Below, one piece after another: positions 34,101 through 44,429 of a stretch of DNA of 64,000 nucleotides (position 1 is its first letter; every line of letters begins with the position of its first letter). The notes beneath the pieces are model-generated. The model was not told the origin of the DNA, did not search any database, and saw only the letters and a program-made list of their open reading frames with translations. A program made the translations under genes and the position numbers. The DNA comes from Xanthoparmelia taractica (Eukaryota; Ascomycota; Lecanoromycetes; Lecanorales; Parmeliaceae), in the NCBI GenBank assembly GCA_033085395.1, contig JANQBS010000099.1, positions 1-64,000 on the forward strand. Reading direction: 5' to 3'.

Positions 34101-35380
34101 ATGGCAGAGTTGGACCAAGCCAATACTCTCTCAGGCTCCACGATAGCTGTGCCGGGCGACGACAAGCCTGCCGTCTTGATCATAGGAGGCCTAGGTATAC
34201 CGTGCCTTCCCCCGAAGATTCCTGCATGAGGTCGTACTATTGCTAATCCCACCAAATCACAGGATACATTGGCCGCTTCTTAGCCCTCTACATCCACCGC
34301 AACAAGTTGGCATCCGAAGTCCGCCTTGTCGACAAAGTCCTGCCCCAGCTGGCCCGCCTCCCTCCAGAGTTCGCCGAAGCGTGTTCGGAAGACAAATTCA
34401 TGCAGGCAGATGCTAGCAAAGAAACTTCCCTCGAACGAATGTTCACACTTCCCTCAGGTCGTCACTTCTCCTATGTCTTCAACTGCGGAGGGGAGACACG
34501 ATACTCACAAGAGCCCTCAATCTACGCTCTGCGCTCTACCGCTCTGACTACGAACCTCGCTACCCACATTGCGAAGATCAGACCTTCTCCGAGCTTCATT
34601 GAGTTCGGCACTGGCATTGTCTACAAGTCACCGAATTCCTCCACAATATCATCCGGTGGCTGTACAGAAACCGCGCAACTAAAGCCTTGGTTGAAGATAG
34701 CCAAAGCAAAATTACAGGCGGAAGAGGCATTGGAGAAGCTTGCCAGGGAGCAAGACTTGAAGTACGCCTGTCTACGCTTAGCACACGTCTACGGCGAATA
34801 CGATGTTGGTTTCCTTGCTCGCGGGCTATGCCTGGCGCGGGTATACCAGGAGCTTAATAAGGAGCTAAAGTGGTTGTGGTCCAAGGAACTGCGAATTAAT
34901 ACCGTGCACGTGCTCGATGTTTGTTCTGCGGCCTGGAAAGCTGCGGAATGGTGCTCCCGAAACCCCCCAACAAAGCAGAGCAGCATGGCGGACCGTGCTT
35001 TCAACATTGCGGATAACGGGGATACCAAGCAGGAAACGCTCGCGACCATCGTGTCCAGCATCTTCAACATCAGGACCGGCTTCCAAGGGTCTCTGATATC
35101 CAATTTTGCAAAAATGAATCTCGATAGCGTCGTTGACGATGTGAACGACGATGTTCTGCAGCCATGGGCCGAGACGATGAAAAAGGCAGGGGTGGATCAC
35201 GGCCAAGGGAGTCCGCTGAGTCCATTCATGGAGAAGGAGTTGTTGAAGGATAGCAACCTATGCTTGAACGCTACCAAGGCGAAGGAGGTACTGGGATGGG
35301 CAATTGAGAGGGAAAAGTTGACGGAAGAGAGCTTGAGGGAGATCATAGCGAGTTATGAGAGGGTCAAATGGTGGCCTTGA
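34101..35380 (+). CDS. NAD-dependent epimerase/dehydratase family protein (extended SDR)
   Basis: Two exons (34101-34194 and 34263-35380) give 403 residues. Splicing creates the Rossmann motif VLIIGGLGYIGRFLALYI, the GxxGxxG cofactor site of extended short-chain dehydrogenases. The intron therefore sits inside the cofactor motif. Further family features are the FNCGGETRYSQE region, the FIEFGTGIVYK strand in the place of the catalytic Ser/Thr, LRLAHVYGEYDVG, and the late INTVHVLDVCSAAWKAAEW region typical of this fold. The canonical YxxxK catalytic pair is not obvious: the region that should hold it reads LKPWLKIAKAKLQAEEALEK, with Trp at the place of Tyr. It may therefore be an atypical member. 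The related fungal proteins act on sugar nucleotides or sterols; the substrate here is unknown. No transmembrane segment is evident. Confidence 0.8.
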
Positions 35381-35760
35381 TGAACGGGCTGCAGTGAGAG
35401 GCTTGTATGAGTATGCTGGCATTCAAGCGGCTTGAGCGTTGTTGCATCTTCTATGTTGTTCTGGGCCGTGTCACTTGTAGAGGGTGTGTCATACCAGCAT
35501 TGCTGAGCGATGAGTTGTATGGTAGCGTCACATGTATAGTTTAAGAAATAAGGAGATATTATTGTGGTGGTACCTCGCTAATGAGACGACCATTGCTGGG
35601 GGATAAAGCCAGAGACTTTGGCCCTTTTTTCGCTCAGCTCGAGTATTTACTAAGCCCGTACTCAAAACGCCCAGCCGTTTCTCATTCAGCGGCAATCTCA
35701 AACTCCTCCAGCTCACGTCGAAATCACACCTTCGAGTGATACCAAGCCGGAACCGGCTCT
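35381..35760. other. Intergenic region, no gene seen
   Basis: Lies between the 3' end of the epimerase gene and the 3' end of the broken BAH gene. No coding features. Confidence 0.4.
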
Positions 35761-36789
35761 TCACCTCATCACGCCCCCACAGCCCAGACAATGCACGTCC
35801 TCCACCCAAAAATGCCCGCCTTCCTCAATCGGCCCTTCGGTAATCAGAGCGCCGTAGCCTTCGGAGCGTTCGTCTATCCATTTCGCTTCCAGAGACGGAA
35901 GCGTTGGCGCTTTCTTGAGTTTCTTCGTCTTCTTTTTCGTCTTGTTGTTGCTGTCTTTGTTGTTGATCGAGCTTGCGTCCTCGGCTTTTGCTTCCAATTC
36001 CGTTTGTAGTCGCGGAGAGAGTCGCGGCGAGGATGCAGGGGATGTGCGTGCGTGCGGTGCAGGGGGGTAAAGGGGCAGGGTATTAGTGCGTCGTCTGGGT
36101 TTTGGTGTTTGCGTGCAGGGGGGTTGCGGAGGGGCTTTTTTTTGGGAGGGGTTAGCGAGTTTCGGACTGGGGTCCTGATGGGATGGTTGAATTGGAGGTT
36201 GGGAGGGGGGGGTTGGGTGAGGGATTCCGCACCCACACTTAACGCCTGCGTGTGGACGTCGTACGTCTGTCTCCAGAACAAGAGACCCGGTGCAGGTAGG
36301 GCCTCGTCCTCGCGCCAATGTGACACGTGCGCCCGGCTGGCTACGGCCGTCGCGTCGATGACGGCTATGGAATTTGAGGTGAGGAGTTCGTGGTTGCCGT
36401 GGGTGGGTTTGTGGAGCTGGAGGGGTAGTTGTGTGGGTTGGTAGAACTAGAAGAGGCGGATGAAGACTTGGGTGGAGGGTCGGTGCGCGCGGATGTTCGA
36501 GGATGTGGGCGGTCCAGAGGGGGAGGCGTGGAGGTCGTGCCGGGTGACGGTGATGGTGTCGTGTAAGTTGTACGTTTCGCCGTCGGCTTCGGCTTCGTTT
36601 TCGCTTTTTACCGAGTGCGTCTTAGTGGTGAGAGGGTGGGTGAAGGGCGAGCGGGTACGTACTGACGAATCTTTTGAAGCGTTCGAGACTGTCCCACGTC
36701 GCGGTAGGGTGCACGATGTAGACGTTTGAGGGTTCGCTGTTGGTTTCCTCGGACGAGGCTGCTTGCTGGTATTGTTCGACTGTGAACAT
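35761..36789 (-). pseudogene. Broken BAH-domain (chromatin reader-like) gene
   Basis: On the minus strand a first exon (36667-36789, from ATG at 36789) encodes FTVEQYQQ and WDSLERFKRF. A 46-nt intron (36621-36666) joins it in phase to a BAH domain: TYNLHDTITV, QVFIRLF, FYQPTQLP, HGNHELLTSNSIAVIDA, VSHWREDEA and LLFWRQTYDVHTQALS. In the usual pattern R-V-Y-W-x-Y-x-P the conserved Trp position is here TAG (36447-36449), as a TGG-to-TAG change would give. After the BAH domain, a degenerate Cys-rich KCGCGIPHP lies in another frame (break near 36231-36245). That second frame continues through a Lys-rich linker to a C-terminal element, SLEAKWIDERSEGYGALIT to VEDVHCLGCGG, also known from this fungal family. 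Stop plus frameshift make it a pseudogene. In the intact family BAH modules bind nucleosomes or modified histones. The 5' limit is uncertain. Confidence 0.65.
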
Positions 36790-37360
36790 GCAGGGCGAAT
36801 TGTGAGGTTTTGGAGGAGTGGAGGGGGCCGAGGCCAATTCCGGGATCAGAAGACATGGCTTGGGATGTAGCTGGTGAATGTTTGGACTTGCAAGGGGCGA
36901 ACCCGCTCAATATGGTACAGGTGATAGGGACGGTATAAGCTGTAGATGACGAGACGATTGGGAACAAGCCCATAGATGTGGCCCAGATGAGTGAATGTTT
37001 GGGAAATGCTGGAATTTTGATGATTCTTGGTGAAATGAAAGCAAGAAAGAGAGGTTCTGCTCGACTGGCTTCCCAATTGATTTCTGGCCACGATGGGCCA
37101 CTCCAATCCCAAGAATACAAAGTCAAGGCAAGCAATCAACATATTAAAAATTCGTGGCAACTGACCCAAATCTCTTGGTCGATGTTTGTTACGCAAGTTG
37201 AATAATGAATTGAGATGCCTACCAAAAGCCTTGGACAAGGAGACTTTTCTCCAGCGCCGTATCCTGGTTTCAAACGCCTCCACATGCATAGGGTTTTTCG
37301 AGCTTTTCATTCATGACTTCGTGAAACATGCATAGCTCATCCTAACACACCCGACGCTGG
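36790..37360. other. Intergenic region, no gene seen
   Basis: Minus-strand frames of 60-175 codons occur upstream of the BAH remnant but show no recognisable feature. An upstream exon of that remnant cannot be excluded. Confidence 0.35.
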
Positions 37361-37928
37361 TCACGCAGGTCTCCTCTTCACAAACTCTTCCAAATCGCCT
37401 TTCGTAGCCACACCAAGCACAAACCTTCTGCTCCCATCCGTCACCACCGCAAAATCCTGCGGTTCCTTCCCATTGACCCCTCCGTTGAAGAAGGCTTCCA
37501 GCTCCTCCAGCGGTGTGTCCATTGTGATGACCTTGTAGACACTCCCCTTCCGTCTGAACTTCTGCATGGCCTTTTCGACGTAGTCGGATTCTTCGACGAC
37601 GCCATTCTTCAATAGTTCTTTCAGACGAGGGATGTTGAGGTAGCCTAACAGGGCACGGGTGTCTTCTGAGACAACTGTCAAGTGGGTGTAGTCGCGTTCG
37701 TATGCGTTCAGGAGAGCGGTAGAGATGGAGTCTGTAGGCTTTGAGGAAAGCGCAGGTGGTGGGTCGAGGTCTTCGACTGTAGCCTGGCCACATGTTAATT
37801 ATATGGCTGCAGCAACCTCTGCGGTCTCAGGGTCAAGGTCAACATACACCACGATACTTATGTGCCCACGGAGAAGTCGCTGTGCCCTGGGATGGCGCAA
37901 GATCATTGCTCTGGGCGGTGGAACCCAT
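37361..37928 (-). CDS. CBS-domain protein
   Basis: Two exons (37848-37928 and 37361-37783) give 167 residues. The first exon ends in SPWAHKYRG and joins in phase to ATVEDLDPPPALSSKPTDSIS, a junction conserved in fungal members of this family. Two CBS motifs form one Bateman pair: the first around ISTALLNAYERDYTHLTVVSEDTRALLGYLNIPRLKELL, the second around YKVITMDTPLEELEAFF with DFAVVTDGSRRFVLGVATKGDLEEFV. Such pairs usually bind adenine nucleotides and act as energy sensors. No enzyme domain is attached, so it is a stand-alone CBS protein whose partner is unknown. The ATG at 37928 was chosen because it opens the exon containing the conserved KYRG. The gene is divergent from the mitochondrial phosphate carrier, 336 bp away. 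Confidence 0.85.
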
Positions 37929-38264
37929 TTTAGATAAAGCTGCTGCTCATCTAAAAGTCGGTGGTCACCGATGCATATTTTCGGATCTGAAAGTACCAAG
38001 GGAATGTCAATGTTGAAATTGATATGCCTACCTGGCAACTGAATAATGCTCCATGCTGGTGTCGACTTTTAGTGCTGACCAATCAAAACTATGACCAGAA
38101 TTCCCGCAATACCACCGACTCTCCCCTCCTCCTAGGAGCTTCAGACCTTTGCTTTGCCATTGGCACATTCTGATATCGCGGTGAATCTAGGTGTTTGCCA
38201 AACTGTGAGCTAGGATTTGAGCTTGACATCGACAAGCTGCAATACTGAAAGTAGCAGATACATC
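37929..38264. promoter_or_regulatory. Divergent promoter region of CBS protein and phosphate carrier
   Basis: 336 bp separate the two start codons. A CCAATxx-like inverted pattern (GACCAATC, near 38077) is present but unremarkable. Shared regulation is an inference from layout only. Confidence 0.35.
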
Positions 38265-39685
38265 ATGCTCTTTCCCAACTCGAGCGCTGTCAATGAGGTG
38301 TTTTCTTGCAGACACCCATTGACGGCTGCTAGGTCGCAGGAACCGACCTCTAAGCCTTTATATATTCAAAGTGCAGGACCCAAATTCTCAATATGGAGCG
38401 TCGCCGAAGATGCTCAAAGCAAGGCCCATGTTCTGAGCGAAGAAGCACAAAGGGAGATCCGGAAAGCTAGCGCAGCAGCACAAGCAAAAACCGGGCAGAT
38501 AGAGCTCTATTCGGCCAAGTACTACACTGCGTGCATTTTCGGTGGTCTTATGGCCTGTGTGGGTACAGTCGGATCGCCAGCATCAGGGTTGGTAGCTCAC
38601 GAGTAAGGCAGGGTTTGACCCATACTGCTGTGACACCCTTAGACCTGGTCAAATGCCGTCGTCAAGTAGACCCGAAGATGTACAAGGGCAACTTTGAGGC
38701 TTGGGGCAAGATCGGTCGAGCAGAGGGTATCCGTGGTGTCTTTACTGGGTGGGGCCCAACGTTCTTTGGCTATTCGGTACGCTCTTCAGAAGGGGTTCAG
38801 GAACGACTATACTTACCGGACCCAGGCGCAAGGGGCTTTCAAGTACGGTGGATATGAATTCTTCAAGAAATTCTACTCCGATCTCGCTGGCGAACAAAAC
38901 GCCTACAAATACAAGACCTCGCTGTATCTCACCGCTAGCGCTTCGGCCGAAGCCATCGCTGATGTAGCGCTTTGTCCATTTGAGGCTGTGAAGGTGCGGA
39001 TGCAGACCACTATTCCTCCCTTTGCCTCTGGGACTTTCAGCGGAATATCTTCCATTACGGCCAAGGAAGGCACCGGAGGGTGAGCATGAAGCCTGATCTT
39101 GATTATAAGATTCCACTAATGGCTCGACAGGCTGTACAAAGGCCTATACCCTCTATGGGGCCGACAAATCCCATATACGATGATGAAGTTCGCCTCTTTC
39201 GAGACAATCGTTGAGATGATATATGGCTATATGCCGGGCAAGAAGTCCGACTACGGCAGAGGGACGCAGACTGCTGTCTCTTTCGCTGGAGGCTATGCTG
39301 GTATGTCTGAGATTCGATGTTTCATTCGATTTAGTTGATGGCTAACACATTGCAGCTGGTATTCTCTGTGCCATTGTGTCTCATCCAGCAGATGTTATGG
39401 TCAGCAAGCTCAATGCCAACCGTCAACCCGGGGAGGCCTTCGGAGCTGCCATGAGCCGCATTTACAAGGACATTGGATTTGGTGGTCTATGGAACGGTCT
39501 CGTCATAAGAATCTTCATGATCGGCACATTGACATCTCTGCGTAAGCCTTCCCACGAATCAATGGGCCCTAAGAACGCTGACAAGGTGATTAGAATGGGG
39601 TATCTACGATAGCTTCAAGATCTTCATGGGTCTACCAACCACAGGTGGCGCCGCTCCGCCACCCAAGCAAACCGACCACGTTTAG
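38265..39685 (+). CDS. Mitochondrial phosphate carrier
   Basis: This SLC25-type inner-membrane carrier imports phosphate with protons for ATP synthesis. Six exons are read: 38265-38558, 38612-38776, 38826-39079, 39131-39300, 39356-39541 and 39594-39685, giving 386 residues. The three carrier signatures are PLDLVKCRRQ, PFEAVKVRMQ and PADVMVSKLN, one per repeat. GLTHTAVTPLDLVKCRRQVDP and GAFKYGGYEFFKKFY match the phosphate-carrier subfamily (yeast Mir1 / PIC). An N-terminal extension of about 90 residues precedes the first helix and is longer than in yeast Mir1 but usual in filamentous fungi. Introns are 49-55 nt and all joins keep phase. The C-terminus PPPKQTDHV is Pro-rich. Together with ATP3 it would serve oxidative phosphorylation. 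Confidence 0.93.
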
Positions 39686-40198
39686 GTGCCGAGTAGAGAG
39701 AGGGGTCCATGGGGGTGGGCTTGTGTGCATCTTAAGACTGCAGACCTTAGCAGCTTGAAAGTCAAAGTTTTGTGGGTCATGTACCCTATGTACATATTCG
39801 AAGTAGTAGAAGTATGAATTGATCGATTCTATCTGCACACTTTCCTGGATATGGTATCGCTGGACTTGTTATGACCTTTCCATGACACATTGTATCAAAT
39901 CAATGGCCAAGTCTCATGAATAAGAGAAACTCCTAGCGTGCTCGTCCATGGCTGCCCCCGAGCTGTAATCTAAATCACATCATCCCACCCACGTTCCCTC
40001 CTTCTCGACGTCATTGAAGACCTCACTAGTTAAAGCTCTATATAATTCCCCCACGTTCTCTCTGTCCGAGTGCCAGTCAATACAACAACACAAAGACCAG
40101 CGTTTCAAATCTCCAGACATCCCTTCCAGCAATTGGCTTTACATACTATACAGACACTGCCACTCCCAACCAGAAACACTAGAACCAACGCCCACCAA
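39686..40198. other. Intergenic region, no gene seen
   Basis: Holds the 3' flank of the carrier gene and the promoter of the PAR32-like gene. No coding features. Confidence 0.4.
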
Positions 40199-40840
40199 AT
40201 GTCTTCTGAACCTATAGTCTCCCACGGCCGCGGTGGTAACTACTCCTCTTTATAAACCCGACCCCCTTCCTTCGCCACTCCTGAAAATTGTGAAACAATC
40301 GCTAACTCATTCCCCCCAAACCTCAGGAGCCGGCAACATCGAGCCCGACGAAAAGGTCTACACGGACGGCGAAATCGTCCGCGAAGGCACCCCCTTCGAC
40401 GGCCCTCACACCTCCGGCGTATGTGCCCCTCTTCCCACTATCTCCTCCAAACACACCTCCTCCACCCTCCCTCTTCCCCCCCTTCTTCCCCCCCCCCCCC
40501 TCCCTTCCTTGGCTCTCTCCGCGCAAACCCCATTCTAACACACATATATACCTAACAGCGAGGCGGCGCCGGCAACCTCGAAACCCCCCCCTTCAAACCC
40601 CGAAAAGACAGCGCGGTCTCCACAGGAAGCGTGGACGTTATACCCGAAACGGCGCTGCGGCCGGCGCCCGTATACGAGAACTACCATACGGGCAGGGGCG
40701 GCGGGGGGAACGTGCATCGGGAGCATCCGGAGGAGCATGAGCATGAGCATGAGGGGTTGAAGGAGAAGGCGAAGCATCTTTTGGGGGTTGGGGGAAAGGA
40801 TAAGGAGAAGGAGAAAGAGGGGGAGAGGGAGGGGGCGTGA
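40199..40840 (+). CDS. PAR32-like (DUF3602) small repeat protein
   Basis: Three exons (40199-40235, 40327-40418, 40559-40840) give 136 residues. The product has three copies of a Gly-rich motif: SHGRGGAGNI, TSGRGGAGNL and HTGRGGGGNV. This motif defines DUF3602, which includes yeast Par32, a phosphoprotein that restrains ammonium transport when TOR signalling is low. The first two copies are built across splice sites, so intron-unaware prediction loses them. Between the motifs are Ser/Pro/Glu-rich, likely phosphorylated stretches. The C-terminus is His/Glu- and Lys/Glu-rich (EHEHEHE, then KDKEKEKEGE). No signal or membrane segment. Transfer of the Par32 role to this protein is an inference. 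Intron 2 (140 nt) contains a 13-C run. Confidence 0.8.
40488..40500. repeat. Poly-C run within intron 2 of the PAR32-like gene
   Basis: Thirteen C residues lie inside a longer CT-rich stretch (about 40420-40530). Such runs are prone to length change and to sequencing error. Confidence 0.8.
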
Positions 40841-41316
40841 GTGGGTTGGCAGTGGTTGCGGGATGGGAGGGATGCGGGCGATGGGGAGAGTGGTGGGAGG
40901 AGGGGAGTTGGGGTGAGGGAGGGTTGGTTTGGTTGATACAGAGATTCCCAATTGCGATTTTGCGTAGATAGAGTGCTTGTATATGCGTGTTAGAATAGTG
41001 TATCTACGATTTCAGGTTCGTCGTTTCAATGTGTTAGAATCGTTGCTTAGAGTGTCGTTCAGGTACTTAGGGCATCGTTTAGGTAAGATTTGCTGTGAAG
41101 GGGATTACAAAGTATTCACGTGGACGATTAATAGTGATTGAAAAAGAATCGCTTTCTCTCTAAGTATACTTGCAGCTATGTGGGTATCACACCGTGCGCC
41201 CTTGTAACCTAAGAGCACAAATCAGAACTTTTATGTTTGACGCTCGGAAAATCGTCCGTCGTCTACGCATGTTATTTGTGATGACTTTGATCCATTGCAT
41301 CCTGCATCACCACCAT
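40841..41316. other. Intergenic region between convergent genes
   Basis: No coding features. Short near-repeats such as TAGAATCG/TTAGAGTGTCG and TTTAGGTA occur around 41020-41090 but form no clear array. Confidence 0.4.
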
Positions 41317-42365
41317 TCAAGGCCCCACCTGAAGGTACGCCGTTCCCGCAGGCGTGAGCCCAGTCCCGGCCGCGTTAATGAATTCACCTTTGAATAAGCC
41401 GCCGGCCGCCTGGTAGAAGAGGATATTGGTGTTACTGTCTAGCCAGGGGAGAAGCTCGTCCATCAATTCTCCAGCCTCATCTTCAGAAGCGCCCACGAGC
41501 CAGAACTTGATGAATGTTAGTCAAGAACATGAGCGATAAGGGAAAGTAAGCGAATAGAAACTCACCTCGCCAATAGCGATCGGTAGCCCAGCAGTTTGCT
41601 CGCGCTTAGCGATAACTGCAGGCACGTTGATATCGACGTAGGCTTTAAGCGCTTCGATATACTGAGCGACGTTCATCTCAGAGCGGTCGACGAAGAAGTG
41701 CACATTCACGAAGTTGTATGCACACCCGGTGCATAGCGTGAGGAAGTTGTCGAGGTAGGTCAACCCTGCTAAACCTCCACCGTTGGTGACTGCAGGAGTA
41801 CCGAGCTGGACAGTGCCGTAGTAAGGTTGCAGGTACTTCTTGTAGACCGTGACAGCGGCGGCTGGGGTGAGATGAGCTCCCAAAACGTTGTCGGGCTCGT
41901 TCGATCTGTGTACTTATTTAGCACAAGTCGAGAGGCATTATTGAGTTTTTAAAGCACTTACGCGAGCAAAGCCTTCGTTCCACCTTCAATCAAGATTGGT
42001 ACGATGTTGTTCCATTCGCTATTCTCCAACTTGGCATCGACTGTGATGGTAGGAACGTATGAGAACCAATTATTGATCTCACCGCCGCGAATAACATCCC
42101 CGTTGCTTGCGTACGTGACATAGGGACTATGGACGTAGAAGTTGCTCCAGCTCACACTGGAGGAGGAGCTATAGAGAAGCCCACGCTTGCCGGGGCCACC
42201 TCCAGGGGGCTGGGGAGGATAAGTGTCACCACTTGGAAGGGCACGAGCCACGTTGGCAGAGTTTGAGGCGAACTCGACCTCAGTGACGGACTGAGAAGGG
42301 CTCGGCAGGGCGTGAACTGCGGGCAGGGCGAGGCCCGCCGTCAACAGGATAATGAAGGAGTGCAT
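41317..42365 (-). CDS. Secreted GH128 (Asl1-like) beta-1,3-glucanase
   Basis: Three exons (41962-42365, 41566-41905, 41317-41505) give 310 residues. A signal peptide (MHSFIILLTAGLALPAVHA) is followed by a Ser/Pro/Gly-rich linker. The glycoside-hydrolase domain begins at KRGLLYSSSSSVSWSNFY. The two catalytic Glu of this TIM-barrel family fit Glu138 in ASNEPDN and Glu248 in PIAIGEFWLVG. Both sit at or beside splice junctions: the first is rebuilt just after intron 1 and the second is the last codon before intron 2. NVHFFVDRS and the late NILFYQAAGGLF match the family. It would act on beta-1,3-glucan in the fungal wall or outside it. No GPI signal or CBM is visible. A TATA box and a TTCAC repeat lie upstream. 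Confidence 0.9.
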
Positions 42366-42504
42366 GGTGGATGAGTATGAATTTTTGATATTTATGAGCT
42401 GATGGAGTGTGAAAGATGTGGTTGTTTGAAGAGACGGTCCAGGAAGTGTGTGATGTAGAGTGAAGAAATAAAGAAGGGAGGGATGAAGAAGACGGGGGAG
42501 AGGG

Positions 42505-42512
42505 TTTATATA
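42505..42512 (-). promoter_or_regulatory. TATA box of the GH128 gene
   Basis: TATATAAA on the minus strand lies about 140 nt before the start codon at 42365, inside a G/C-flanked context. This is a good position for a fungal TATA box. Confidence 0.5.
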
Positions 42513-42526
42513 CCCTTGTGAGGAGA

Positions 42527-42572
42527 CTTCACTTCACTTCGCTTCACCTCACTTCGATTCACTTCACCTCAC
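42527..42572. repeat. Imperfect TTCAC pentamer/decamer repeat
   Basis: About nine imperfect copies of TTCAC/TTCGC/CTCAC lie directly upstream of the GH128 TATA box (on that gene's strand, GTGAA/GTGAG units). It could be a simple repeat or a multi-copy binding element. Confidence 0.7.
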
Positions 42573-44429
42573 AAAGGGGGAGACTCCCATTTGGGGGTAG
42601 CTTCCGTGAGGGGAAATTGGGAAATGAAGAGGCTTGAATTTAGAATTATATGACCTGCTTCACTTCCTCCTTTGTGCATTATGGCCGTATCATTGTAAGC
42701 CCCGTGGTCCTTGCAAACAAGCTGCGATCGTGACAAGTGCATACATTGACAAAACTAGAATTCTGTGCTGTCATCAAGGCAAAGAGAATGTTTTAACCCA
42801 TACGTGTCATATCGTCTTACTTAGCTCTATGAATTGCGCGCGACTGAACCAGGTTTATCTACATGTGTTTTTGCTGCATCATGTGCCCAGACAATTGCTT
42901 TGCCCTCGGGCCCTCGTGGCCCCTGGGGATTCGGCAGCGAAGTTGTCGCAGGCTCGCAATATCAAACCTAGGAATGGGTTGTAGCATTGTAGAGCTGCAT
43001 CATGCAAGAGCTGAAGAGATGCAGCCTACAGATGCAATCTTGCTGCAGGTAGACTTCTGGGTCCTGCTTGGCCGAGCAATCCCGGGTTGAACATGATGCG
43101 GATGGAGATAAACTGCCTTACAGCAGTGGGAAGGAAAACTCCGAGGCAGGGTGAGTGGTTCCCATGATTCTTCCTGCACATTTTCCCGACGTAGCGGATA
43201 GACGCCGCATTGATAGTCCGAGCAACACTGCGTTGTGGACGGAGAAAAGACCGGTCACTGTCATTGAAGTGAACATGAGAATGGGTAGGCATATGGAGTG
43301 ATAACTCTCACACCATTCTGTATGGCCATGTAAGCAACTTGACGTTGAATGAGCATTGAAGAATCGGGCAGAGATAGTCTATGTAGCAGCGTTAAAGAGT
43401 ACGATGTACTTTAGAGCTAAAGGTAGAAACAAAGCCTTGTGTTTGGGGCTACTTAGGCGCTAGTTGCTAGTGCTCTTGGCAACTATGTTTCGAAAACATC
43501 CTACTTTACTGTAAAGTACTAGTACCTGAGACATTTCCAGATATCTCTCATCACGAGGTTTTCTCGCAGGCCTATGCATATACCATTTACAACGGCCGTT
43601 AGCCAAGTCAAAATCCTTTCAATCTCCGACGGAAAGCCTACTTTACCTGCAATCCGCATTGCATTGTAGAACTAGCAAGCAGCACGTGCACTCGGAGACT
43701 CTGATTGTATGGCGTTGGTTCTATTCTACCATTCTCAAATCAAAGCCTAAGCCCTGCTCAACCCTTTCACAGTGACTGGGGACTATGGACGCGGCGCAAG
43801 ACGTTTACTAACAGGTACGAGGTACCAGTTCTTTGATTGACTTGAACTTCCCTTGATACGAAGTGCGCCAACCCTTGGCAGTATCAAGTCCGGAGAACCC
43901 GACATCTGATGTGAACATGGATTTTTGGCACCTAGATTCAAGAACAAGATCACCTGTTCTTCAATGATGCCATATAGATCCATATTGCTGTAGCCGTTGT
44001 TCTTCAGACCATTAGGTCCTCGTATTTCACCACAAGCCGAGTCAATGCCTAGAAAACCTGAAGCGTGGCATAAATCCGCCAAGGAAGATGTATAATCTTA
44101 TGCCAGTAGTGCACATTTCATAAGCCTTAAGCGTAGATCGGCGGATTCAGTGACTGATAAGAGAAGTCCAAGCCACAATGTTTGAAAAGAACGAAACGAT
44201 ATTACTATGTTGGACCACGTAATTGACTTCTATATACTTCTACCCGTATATAAAACTCAATCGGTTTTATATCTGGAAAGACAAGAGGACAGACCAATCA
44301 TCTGTCTGCCCACAAACAACGAAAGCCGCACCTCCAGCGCCAAGCGCATCCTTTCACCTTGCATGATAAGTCCGTCAACTAGCGCCTAGATGATACCTGG
44401 CAATACTTATGAGAAAGTTTGAAGAGGCA
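42573..44429. other. Intergenic region, no gene seen
   Basis: Almost 1.9 kb without a supported gene. Minus-strand frames of 88 and 99 codons (43026-43292, 43783-44082) show no domain. A tRNA was looked for by eye and not found. Confidence 0.35.

Noticed and set aside
43783..44082. Minus-strand 99-codon frame
   Set aside because: No domain, no splice-compatible neighbours and no conserved pattern; likely chance.
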